Shown: in pieces, positions 1-8,100 of the stretch
Layout of the letters: every line of letters starts with the position of its first letter
Position numbering within the stretch: the first letter of the stretch is position 1
From: Paracoccus shandongensis
GTDB taxonomy: Bacteria > Pseudomonadota > Alphaproteobacteria > Rhodobacterales > Rhodobacteraceae
Direction of reading: 5' to 3'
NCBI RefSeq assembly: GCF_017315735.1
Contig: NZ_JAFLRK010000030.1
Span: 1 to 46,072, forward strand
DNA: 46,072 bases
The notes under the pieces: generated by a model
Database searches by the model: none
What the model was told of the DNA's origin: nothing
Seen by the model: the letters and a program-made list of their open reading frames with translations, nothing else
Made by a program: the position numbers and the translations under genes

Positions 1-214
1 CGGGCGCCGGTGCGGCTGCTGCCGCAGGGGCCGGGGCCGCCGGTGCCTCGGCTGCCGGGGGCGTGGGTGCCGCAGGCTGCTGCGCGGGGGCCGCCTGGAC
101 CTGGGCTTGCGGAACGGCCGCGTCCGGCGCGGTTTCCTGCGCCTGGCCGACCGAGGCCAGCAGGCAGGCCAGCGTGACGGCGACACATGCACTCAGGCGC
201 GGCGGGTTGGTCAT
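1..214 (-). CDS. Secreted Ala/Pro-rich protein, N-terminal part (cut by window edge)
   Basis: An open minus-strand frame starts at the ATG at 214 and runs off the left edge, so only 71 codons are visible. The N-terminus (MTNPPRLSACVAVTLACLLA) looks like a signal peptide, with probable cleavage after the Ala-rich stretch ending near SVGQAQ. What follows is a low-complexity Ala/Pro/Gln linker. A sigma-70-like promoter lies about 100 bases upstream (310-338). Linkers of this kind come before the folded domain in several alphaproteobacterial periplasmic families, for example invasion-associated locus B proteins, but the folded part is outside the window and no function can be assigned. Confidence 0.6.
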   Translation of the reverse strand, partial: MTNPPRLSACVAVTLACLLASVGQAQETAPDAAVPQAQVQAAPAQQPAAPTPPAAEAPAAPAPAAAAAPAP

Positions 215-309
215 GGCGTTCCTTGCTTCTTGATCCGCAGCGCGCGGACGGTTCGCGTCCGGGACCGAGTCGGCGCAAGGCCCCATGGCCCGGTCCCGCG
301 ATGTGCGCC

Positions 310-338
310 GGTATCAAGCAGCCATGTAAAATTGTCAA
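310..338 (-). promoter_or_regulatory. Sigma-70-like promoter for the left-edge gene
   Basis: On the minus strand a perfect TTGACA (333-338) is followed after 17 bases by GATACC (310-315). It sits in a locally AT-richer patch and points at the gene starting at 214, giving a leader of roughly 90 bases. The -35 match is strong and the -10 match is moderate. There is no experimental support. Confidence 0.5.
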
Positions 339-363
339 CTATTCAGATGCCGCCCTGCGGGCT

Positions 364-1392
364 TCAGGCGCTCCAATAGGCGGCCAGGTGGGTGCGGGTC
401 TTGTCGATCCCCCCATCATGGGCGATCGCGGCCTTCAGCACCGCCAGCCGGGATCGTTCGGTCGCCAGCCAGATGCGCTCGGCCCCGGTGCCCTCGCGGC
501 GCAGGCGGCAGGCCAGGGCGGCCTCGCCGAAGGGCGCGTGGATCACCCGAATCCCGGGATGAGGGGGCAGGGGGTAATCCGCCCGCGCGCCGAACAGGTG
601 GCATTCGCCGGTGGTTCCGGGCGCGGCAGCCTCCAGCGCGCGGGCGAGCGCGGGATAGGCGGTCTCGTCCCCGCCGATCAGCAGGCTTTCCCCTTGCGGG
701 ATGCCGCCGCCGCCGGGGCCGGTCAGGCCCACGGCGATCCCAGGGGCCGCGCACCGGGCGAAATCGCAGGCGCGGCCGCCGTCATGGATGAAGATGTCGG
801 TTTCCAGCCAGCCCGCCACGGGGTCGATATGGCGCACCGTATAGGCGGGACGGTGCAGGGCCGCGTCCCCCTTGGGCCACAGCGTCTGGCCGTCGCTTCC
901 GATGACCGGCCAGGCGGGGTCGGCCGCCCCGGGGGGTTGCAGGACCAGGCGGAAATGGATCAGGTCGCGGGCGAAGCGGGCCAGGTCGCCGCCTTCCAGC
1001 CGCAGGCGCAGGAAATCGGCGCTGATGCGCGTGACGCCCGCCACGCGCGCCAGGCTGAAATTCGGCGGAAAGGCCCCGGGCCGGTCCAGCGCGGACCAGG
1101 CGATCCGCTGGCCGGGCAGGTGTTCGGCAAGGTGGCGGGTCACGGTTTCCAGCAGTTCGTGCAGCCGGTCCCGGGCATGGGCGCGGACATACAGGATGCT
1201 GCCCGTCGGCCCCTTCCGGGCGCCGAATTCATCCCCGCCCGGCACCTTGCACCAGGTGGACCGGCCATGCCCGTCATGCAGGGCCAGCCCGTGTTCGGCG
1301 GCCCTGGCCCGGATCAGCGCGTCGATGGCCGCGAAGGGCAGGTCGGGCAGGCTGGCCTCGGTCTGGTAGGGGGGCAGGGGGTCGTGTCGCAT
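364..1392 (-). CDS. Siderophore-interacting protein (FAD/NAD(P)H ferric-siderophore reductase)
   Basis: Probable cytoplasmic flavoprotein of the SIP/ViuB family, which reduces ferric siderophores and so releases the iron. The N-terminal roughly 95 residues look like the DUF2218 domain often fused to this family. The FAD-binding part holds the R-P-A-Y-T-V-R motif at residues 181-187, and the C-terminal NAD(P)-binding half contains GGDETAYPALAR. The ATG at 1392 (342 aa) is chosen because GAGGAT lies just upstream; the frame stays open to 1458 but without a comparable ribosome site. It is divergent from mobA. No clear Fur or RirA box was found in the 91-base gap. Identity is fairly secure; the cognate siderophore is unknown. 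Confidence 0.85.
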   Translation of the reverse strand: MRHDPLPPYQTEASLPDLPFAAIDALIRARAAEHGLALHDGHGRSTWCKVPGGDEFGARKGPTGSILYVRAHARDRLHELLETVTRHLAEHLPGQRIAWSALDRPGAFPPNFSLARVAGVTRISADFLRLRLEGGDLARFARDLIHFRLVLQPPGAADPAWPVIGSDGQTLWPKGDAALHRPAYTVRHIDPVAGWLETDIFIHDGGRACDFARCAAPGIAVGLTGPGGGGIPQGESLLIGGDETAYPALARALEAAAPGTTGECHLFGARADYPLPPHPGIRVIHAPFGEAALACRLRREGTGAERIWLATERSRLAVLKAAIAHDGGIDKTRTHLAAYWSA

Positions 1393-1483
1393 GGCGGATC
1401 CTCGGCGCGCGGGTGTCGCCTGGGCGTTTTTGTAAGTCACCTCCGCCCTTGCCGCCAAGGCCCGACTGCGTCACAACCGGCCC

Positions 1484-2098
1484 ATGACCCGCCCGCCCGC
1501 CATCATCCTTGCCGGAGGCCGCGCGACCCGCATGGGCGGGGGCGACAAGTGCCTGCTGGATCTGGACGGGCGGCCGATGCTGGCCCGCATCGCCCTTCGG
1601 CTGGCCCCCCAATGCGCCGCGCTGGCGCTGAACGCGAACGGCGATCCCGGACGTTTCGCGGATTTCGGCCTGCCCGTGCTGCCCGACAGCCTGCCCGACC
1701 TGCCGGGGCCGCTGGCGGGGATCCTGGCGGGGATGGACTGGGCGGCCTCGCGCGGGGACCGCGCCGTTGTCAGCGTGGCGGGCGACACACCGTTCTTTCC
1801 GCCCGATCTTGTGGACCGCCTGATGCAGGCGGGAAACGGCATCGTCCTGGCCGCCAGCCGCGATGCCGGGGGCCGGGTGACGGACCATCCGACCTTCGGG
1901 CTGTGGCCGGTGGCCCTGCGGGACGCGTTGCGCGCCTTCCTGGCCGGGGGGCAGCGGCGGGTGCGGGGCTTTGCCCTGGCCCATGCGCCCGCGATGGCCG
2001 TCTGGGACGCGGCGTCCGCCGATCCCTTCTTCAACATCAACACGCCCGAGGATCTGGCGCGGGCGCAGGCCCTGGCCCGCCAGGAACGGCAGGCGTGA
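1484..2098 (+). CDS. mobA: Molybdenum cofactor guanylyltransferase MobA
   Basis: Transfers GMP from GTP to molybdopterin, making the guanine dinucleotide cofactor used by DMSO reductase-family enzymes such as nitrate reductases. The 204-residue length is normal for MobA. The nucleotide-binding signature LAGGRATRMGGGDK is at residues 9-22, and SVAGDTPFFP near residue 100 matches the conserved metal-binding Asp motif. The C-terminal NINTPEDL is typical. It stands divergent from the siderophore-interacting gene. No mobB or molybdoenzyme gene is in the window. Confidence 0.95.
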   Translation: MTRPPAIILAGGRATRMGGGDKCLLDLDGRPMLARIALRLAPQCAALALNANGDPGRFADFGLPVLPDSLPDLPGPLAGILAGMDWAASRGDRAVVSVAGDTPFFPPDLVDRLMQAGNGIVLAASRDAGGRVTDHPTFGLWPVALRDALRAFLAGGQRRVRGFALAHAPAMAVWDAASADPFFNINTPEDLARAQALARQERQA

Positions 2099-2138
2099 CA
2101 TCGTGTTAACCCTTCAGTCCCTGGCAGTTGCAGGTTCC

Positions 2139-2852
2139 ATGCGCCGTTACCTTCCCGTTCTTGTTCTTCTGGCGGCCCTTGCCTTTGCCGTCTCGCCCCT
2201 GCTGTCGAACGGGTTCGGCGGCTATCGGCCCGACCAGTTCCCGATCCCGCAGGCCGATCCGCCGGTCCAGCCCGCCGGATGGGCCTTTTCGATCTGGGGG
2301 CTGATCTTTGCCTGGCTGGTGGCGGGATCGGCCTTTGGCGCCTGGAAGCGGTCCGGCGATCCCGACTGGCAGCCGATGCGCCCCGCGCTGCTGGTCAGCC
2401 TGATCCTGGGCGCCTTCTGGATCGAGACGGCGCATTGGACCCCCATCGGCGCCACGGTCCTGATCGTGGCGATGCTGGTGCCTGCGCTGCTGGCCTTTCT
2501 GCGCGCGGGAACGCATGACCCGGTCTGGCAGGTGCGGCCCGTGGCGCTGTATGCCGGATGGCTGACGGCGGCGACGGGGGCGTCCTTCGGGATGGTGCTG
2601 GGCGGATGGGGCATCCTGTCCCAGCAGGCGGCGGCGATCCTGTGCCTGGGGGCGGTGACGGTCGCGGCCCTGCTGGTCCAGACCCGCAGGCCCGGCGAAT
2701 GGGCCTACCCGGCGGGCGTCGTCTGGGCGCTGGTGGGCATCTTCGCGGCGAATCTGTCGCCCGCCAATCCGCCCGTGCTGATCCTTGCCGCCCTGGCCGC
2801 GCTGTTGCTGGCCTACAGGGCCATGGCGTCCTTGCGGGCAAAGCCGCGATAG
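2139..2852 (+). CDS. Multi-pass membrane protein, distantly TspO/MBR-like
   Basis: A 237-residue hydrophobic protein with about seven predicted membrane segments. The PAGWAFSIWGLIFAWL stretch near residue 47 resembles the W-rich P-x-W-x-F-x-x-W-x-x-(I/L)-Y motif of tryptophan-rich sensory (TspO) proteins, which bind tetrapyrroles. At about 240 residues it is longer than classical TspO (about 160, five helices) and belongs, if at all, to the divergent long branch. The ATG at 2139 is used; a GTG at 2103 in the same frame is an alternative start. Its 3' end overlaps the convergent photolyase gene by 40 bases. The neighbours cobA and photolyase fit a light or tetrapyrrole theme, but this is inference. 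Confidence 0.7.
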   Translation: MRRYLPVLVLLAALAFAVSPLLSNGFGGYRPDQFPIPQADPPVQPAGWAFSIWGLIFAWLVAGSAFGAWKRSGDPDWQPMRPALLVSLILGAFWIETAHWTPIGATVLIVAMLVPALLAFLRAGTHDPVWQVRPVALYAGWLTAATGASFGMVLGGWGILSQQAAAILCLGAVTVAALLVQTRRPGEWAYPAGVVWALVGIFAANLSPANPPVLILAALAALLLAYRAMASLRAKPR

Positions 2853-4201
2853 GCGGCCAAGGCGCGCTGGCGTCCCGCGTCCAGATCGACCAGCGGGGCC
2901 GGGCGGTGGCCTGGATCGAAGCCCCAGGACCGGGGCACGGCCCGGGCAAAGTCCCGCGCGCCTTCGCCCCGCAGCCAATGGTCGCGGTAAAGCCGCCGGG
3001 CGTCGAAGCGGGTGGCCTGGCCGTCGGGGTTGAAGACCCGGAAGAAGGGCGAGGCGTCCGGCCCGCAGCCCGCCACCCATTGCCAGTTCATCGCATTGCT
3101 GGCCGCGTCCCAGTCGGTCAGGCAGCGCGCGAACCAGTCAAGGCCCACGCGCCAGTCGACCATCAGGTGCTTGACCAGGAAACTGGCCGCGATCATCCGC
3201 ACGCGGTTGTGCATCCGGCCCGTCGCGAACATCTCGCGCATCCCGGCATCCACGATGCCGATGCCGGTGCGGCCCTGCCGCCAGGCCTCGGCATCGGCAT
3301 TGTCGCCGGTCCATGAAAAACCGTTCCATTCCGGGCGCCAGCAGGTCCGGTCCATGTCGGGGGCGGCGTGGAACAGGTCGCGCGCAAACTCTCGCCAGGC
3401 CAGTTCGCGCAGGAAATCCTCGGTCCCGCCGCGCCCCTGGTGCTGGGCGTGCAGGGCGCGGTGCCAGATGCGGCGGGCGCTGATCTCTCCGACGGCCAGG
3501 GCGTCGGACAGGCCCGATGTCGCATCGACCTCGGCCGGAAGGTCGCGGTTTTCGGCGTATCCGGCGGTGATGCGGTCCAGGAAGGCGTCCAGCCGGGCAT
3601 GGGCCGTGGCCTCTCCCGCCTGGACATAGCGGGCGACCACGGGCCAGCCCCGGTTCATCGCCGCCCGCGCCTCGGGCCAGTCGGGGGCGTCGCTGCGGGG
3701 CCAGGTGCCGGGAAGGGCCAGGCGCGGGGCGGGCAGCGGGGCGGCGATCTCGGTCCGGCGCAGGGCGCGCCAGAAGGGGGTGAAGACCTTGAAGGACGTG
3801 CCGGTCTTGGTCAGCACGCTGCCGCGCGCCACCAGATCGGCCAGCGGGTGCAGGTGCAGGGCCGCGCCCGCCGCCGCGACCGCGTCGTGCAGCCCGTCGT
3901 CGCGGGCAAAGGGCATCCCTTCGCTGGCATGGACCGCCACCGCACCGCTGTCCCGGATCACCTGCGCCAGCACGGTGGCGGGATCGCCGCGCCGGACGAC
4001 CAGGCGGCTGCCCTGGGCCTGCAGGGCGGCGGCCAGCCCCGGCAGGGCCATCGCCTGCCGCTGGGCGGATGCGGGACGGGCCCGCGCCTCGGCCCCGTCC
4101 AGGATCACCAGGGGAATCACCGGGCCGTCATGGGCGGCGGCAACCAGGGCGGGGTGGTCGTCCAGCCGCAGCACGCGGCGGAACCAGCAGATCACGGTCA
4201 T
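2813..4201 (-). CDS. phrB: Deoxyribodipyrimidine photolyase (cryptochrome/photolyase family)
   Basis: A light-driven DNA repair enzyme that splits cyclobutane pyrimidine dimers using FADH-. The N-terminal alpha/beta antenna domain starts MTVICWFRRVLRLDDHPAL, the usual photolyase opening. The C-terminal FAD domain contains the family core: the LREFARDL-type helix, TGIGIVDAGMREMFATGRMHNRVRM, and DWDAASNAMNWQWVAGCG, which includes the Trp electron chain and FAD contacts. The start at 4201 (462 aa) is preferred over an in-frame ATG 54 bases upstream because it matches the family N-terminus. A class I CPD photolyase is most likely; a cryptochrome with signalling function cannot be excluded from sequence alone. 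Confidence 0.92.
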   Translation of the reverse strand: MTVICWFRRVLRLDDHPALVAAAHDGPVIPLVILDGAEARARPASAQRQAMALPGLAAALQAQGSRLVVRRGDPATVLAQVIRDSGAVAVHASEGMPFARDDGLHDAVAAAGAALHLHPLADLVARGSVLTKTGTSFKVFTPFWRALRRTEIAAPLPAPRLALPGTWPRSDAPDWPEARAAMNRGWPVVARYVQAGEATAHARLDAFLDRITAGYAENRDLPAEVDATSGLSDALAVGEISARRIWHRALHAQHQGRGGTEDFLRELAWREFARDLFHAAPDMDRTCWRPEWNGFSWTGDNADAEAWRQGRTGIGIVDAGMREMFATGRMHNRVRMIAASFLVKHLMVDWRVGLDWFARCLTDWDAASNAMNWQWVAGCGPDASPFFRVFNPDGQATRFDARRLYRDHWLRGEGARDFARAVPRSWGFDPGHRPAPLVDLDAGRQRALAAYRGFARKDAMAL

Positions 4202-4264
4202 TGCACAGCTTTCGTTCACTGGCCGGATCAGGCCCCGGCGCCGGGAAAGTTTCAAGCCCCGCCA

Positions 4265-4292
4265 TTGTCTGGCAGGATGGGGCTGCTATAGC
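4265..4292 (+). promoter_or_regulatory. Putative cobA promoter
   Basis: TTGTCT (4265-4270) is followed after 16 bases by TATAGC (4287-4292). Transcription would begin around 4298, leaving a leader of fewer than ten bases before the GTG at 4306, so the cobA message may be nearly leaderless. This is inferred from spacing and hexamer matches only. Confidence 0.35.
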
Positions 4293-4305
4293 CTGAAATC
4301 CCCGC

Positions 4306-5061
4306 GTGAAAGCCCTGGCCTTGCCCGATCCTGTCCCCCCGTCCGGTTTCGTCTCGCTTGTATCCGCCGGTCCGGGCGACCCCGAGCTGCTGACGCTGAA
4401 GGCCGCGAACCGCCTGGCCCGGGCCGAGGTGGTGCTGTATGACGACCTCGCATCGGGCCCGGTGCTGGATCATGCGAACCCCCAGGCCGAACTGATCGCG
4501 GTGGGCAAGCGCGCCGGGCGTCCGTCCGCCCGGCAGGACCATGTGAACGCGCTGCTGGTCGAACAGGCGCTGGCCGGACGGCGCGTGGTGCGGCTGAAAT
4601 CGGGCGATGCGGGCTTTTTCGGGCGGCTGGAGGAGGAGCTGGCGGCCCTTGCCGCCGCCGGCATCCCCTTCGAGATCGTGCCGGGCGTCACATCCGCCAG
4701 CGCGGCGGCGGCGGCGGCGGGGATCCCGCTGACCCGGCGGCTGACCGCGCGGCGGGTGCAGTTCATCACCGGCGCCGACGTGACGGGCCGGTTGCCCGGC
4801 GACATCCACTGGGCCGCCATCGCCGATCCGGCGGTCACCACGGTCGTCTTCATGGGCCAGCGCAGCTTTCCCGAACTGGCCGCCGGGCTGCGCGCCCACG
4901 GGATGCCGGGCGACACGCCCGCGCTGTTCGCCGAATCCGTGGGCCATCCCCACCAGCGGCTGATCCGCAGCACCATCGACGGCCTGGCGCGGATGATGGA
5001 GGGCGCGGCCGTCACGCAGCCCGGCCTGATCATCTATGGCCCCCTGGCCTTCGACATCTAA
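4306..5061 (+). CDS. cobA: Uroporphyrinogen-III C-methyltransferase (SUMT)
   Basis: Adds two methyl groups from S-adenosylmethionine to uroporphyrinogen III, giving precorrin-2 for cobalamin, siroheme or heme d1. The 251-residue single-domain form (no CysG dehydrogenase part) carries the SUMT signature SAGPGDPELLTLKA at residues 20-33. It also has YDDLAS, the VVRLKSGDAGFFGR glycine-rich segment near residue 95, and EIVPGVTSASAAAAAAGIPLT. It begins with GTG at 4306, close behind a putative promoter. It is divergent from the photolyase gene. No other cobalamin genes are nearby. Confidence 0.95.
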   Translation: MKALALPDPVPPSGFVSLVSAGPGDPELLTLKAANRLARAEVVLYDDLASGPVLDHANPQAELIAVGKRAGRPSARQDHVNALLVEQALAGRRVVRLKSGDAGFFGRLEEELAALAAAGIPFEIVPGVTSASAAAAAAGIPLTRRLTARRVQFITGADVTGRLPGDIHWAAIADPAVTTVVFMGQRSFPELAAGLRAHGMPGDTPALFAESVGHPHQRLIRSTIDGLARMMEGAAVTQPGLIIYGPLAFDI

Positions 5062-5124
5062 AGATTGCGTCAAATCCCGGCTAGAACAGGGCTGTTCGGA
5101 CGGCGCGCATTAGGGTTCTGTTAA

Positions 5125-5150
5125 GCATCGGCCCCTGCCCGGGGCCATGC
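5125..5150 (+). terminator. GC hairpin between cobA and the RTX gene
   Basis: GGCCCC (5130-5135) pairs with GGGGCC (5141-5146), extended by GCAT/ATGC flanks across one bulged base. It could end cobA transcription or be part of the RTX gene leader. No uridine run follows, so a Rho-independent role is doubtful. Confidence 0.3.
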
Positions 5151-5177
5151 AGCTGAAACGCGCATTCAACGGACAAG

Positions 5178-8100
5178 ATGATCACTTATCGTCACGTGGC
5201 CACCTATGGGGCCGCGCAAACCCGATGGTTGTCTGGCGTCACCGATCTTGCCATGGCGCAGATCGGCGGCAGCTGGATGCTGTTCGCCGTCAGCGCGCGG
5301 GGCGGGGTCAGCAGCTATCGCATCAGCGACCCCGACGCCCCCCTGGTGCTTGTCGCCACCCAGGCCTTCCCCCCCAGCCTGACCTATCAGGCCGAGCCGG
5401 TGCTGACGGTGCTGGACATGGCGGCGGGCGACCGCCTGCTAGTCGGGGGAATGTCAGGCGGCGGGGGAACCGGGCTCTCCATCACCGACCGGGGCGGGCT
5501 TGGCGGCTTTGCGCAGCTGTTCCCGGCGGCCCAGGTCGGTTCCCGCCTGTCCACCAGCGGCGAGATGGTCACCGACGCGGGCCGCTTCCTGTTCTCGGCG
5601 CAGTCCGACACGCTGGTCCTGCAGGTCCACCGGATCGGCAACGACGGCAGCCTGGCCGCCCTGTCCTCGGTCAGCCTGCCCATGCCCGCGGGCGTGGCCG
5701 AGGCATCGCTGGACAAGATCATCGCCATGACCGTGGACGGCCAGCACCTGCTGGTCGCCATCTCGGGCCTGGGCAACTTCATCTCGACCCATGCGATCAG
5801 CGCGGGGGGGATCCTGGGCGCGGGGACGATGCATGTCGCGGCCGAGGGCACGGGATACTATGTCCCCTCGGACATCGCGGCGCTTCAGTTCGGCGGGCGC
5901 AGCTTCGTGGTGGTGGCGGGGGCGACCTCGTCGTCGCTGTCGGTGTTCCAGATCGGCAAGACCGGCGCGCTGACCACCACCGACCACATCGTAGACGAGC
6001 TGACCACGCGCTTCCAGTCGGTGACGGCGCTGGCGACGGCGGTGGTGGACGGGCGCGGCTTCGTGATCGCCGGGGGCGCGGACGGCGGCATCAGCATCTT
6101 CACCCTGCTGCCCGACGGCAGGCTGCTGCATCTGCAGACCATCGCCGATACCGCCGACATGGTTCTGGGCAAGGTCAGCGCCATCGAGGCGCAGGTGATC
6201 GGCGGCAGGATCGTGCTGCTGGTCACCTCGGACGGGGAAACGGGGGTGACGCAGCTGGTGGTCGACCCCGGCGCCATCGGCCAGACGGGCCTTGCCGGGG
6301 CCGGGGTGGTCACTGGCTCGGACAAGGACGACCTGCTGGTGGCGACCGGGGCGACTACGCAGCTTAAGGGCGGCGCGGGCGACGACATCCTGGTGACGGG
6401 CCAGGCCAACATCAAGCTGACCGGCGGGGCGGGGGCCGACATCTTCGCCATCACCCGCTTTGACGGCCGCGTGGTGATCGCCGACTATGAGCCGGGCGTG
6501 GACCAGCTGGACCTGTCGATGCTGGGCATGATCCGCAGCACCTGGCAGTTGAAGTTCGCGCCGCAATCCTGGGGGATGCGGATCGTTTATGGCAACTCGG
6601 TGCTTGAGGTGCGGACCCTGTCGGGCCAGAGCCTGGCCCCCACGGATTTCGGCAACGGCATGTTTCCCATCGGGCATTACTGGCTGCCCGAACTGGACCC
6701 CCTGTTGATCGGGACGCCCCCCACCACCGTCGGCAAATGGGTCTTCGGCGGCGAGGGGGCGGACCAGCTGCTGGGCGCCGGCGGGCCGGACGTGATCCAG
6801 GCGGGCGCAGGCAATGACACGGTCTCCGCCGGGGCGGGCGCGGATACGGTCCATGGCCAGGCGGGCAACGACCAGCTGCGCGGAGGAGAGGACGGGGATC
6901 TGCTGCTGGGCCAGGGGGGCCACGACACGCTGTTCGGCGACGCGGGCAACGACAGCCTGCTGGGCCATGGCGGCAACGACCTGCTGTGGGGCGGGACCGG
7001 CAACGACACGCTGCGGGGCGGATCGGGCAACGACCTGGTCTATGGCGGAACCGGACATGACCTCCTGCTGGGCGAGGACGGCAACGACACCCTGTCGGGC
7101 GAGGATGACAACGACCGGCTGGAGGATAGCGGGGGCGACAACCATCTGATCGGCGGGCGCGGGAACGACACGCTGATCGCCGGGGCGGGACTGGACCAGT
7201 TGTGGGGCGAGGACGGCAACGACCTGTTGCAGGGCGGGGGGGGAAACGACCTGCTGTACGGGCAGGATGGCAACGACACGCTGTGGGGGGGCCTGGGCAA
7301 CGACCGGCTGGAGGATGGGCGGGGCAACAACCAGCTGAATGGCGAGGGGGGCAACGACACCCTGGTCGCGGGCGCGGGCCTGGACCTGCTGCGGGGCGGC
7401 GTGGGCCATGACATCCTGCACGCGGGCGCGGGCAACGACCGCCTGTTCGGCGACGACGACAACGACCAGCTTTTCGGTGACGGGGGCGCGGACCTGCTGG
7501 ACGGGGGCGCGGGCAACGACCTGCTTTACGGCGGAGAGGGGAACGACCTGCTGAATGGCGGCCTGGGCCAGGACAGCCTTCAGGGCCAGGACGGCAATGA
7601 CGCGCTGACCGACCTTTGGGGCGACAACCGCCTTTGGGGCCAGGTGGGCAACGACACGCTGCGGGCGGGCGCGGGGCTCGACTGGCTGTTTGGCGGCATC
7701 GGCAACGACATGCTGTTCGGGGGCGCGGGCAACGACCGGCTGCTGGGCGAGGCCGGGAACGACCGCCTGTGGGGCGAGGCGGGTCATGATGTCCTGACCG
7801 ATCTGCTGGGCAGCAATTCCATGAACGGCGGAACGGGCAACGACCGGCTGACTGCGGGTGCGGGTTTCGATACGCTGGCGGGCGGCACCGGCAACGACCA
7901 GCTTCGCGCCGGGGCGGGGAACGACCGTCTGGACGGGGGGGAAGGCAACGACACCCTCTGGGGCGAGGCGGGCAACGACATCCTGACCGATCTGCTGGGC
8001 AACAACCTGCTCTGGGGCGGGGTGGGCAACGATGTCCTGACCGGGGGGACCGGACGCGACCGCCTGAACGGAGAGGCCGGAAACGACGCCCTGCGGGGCG

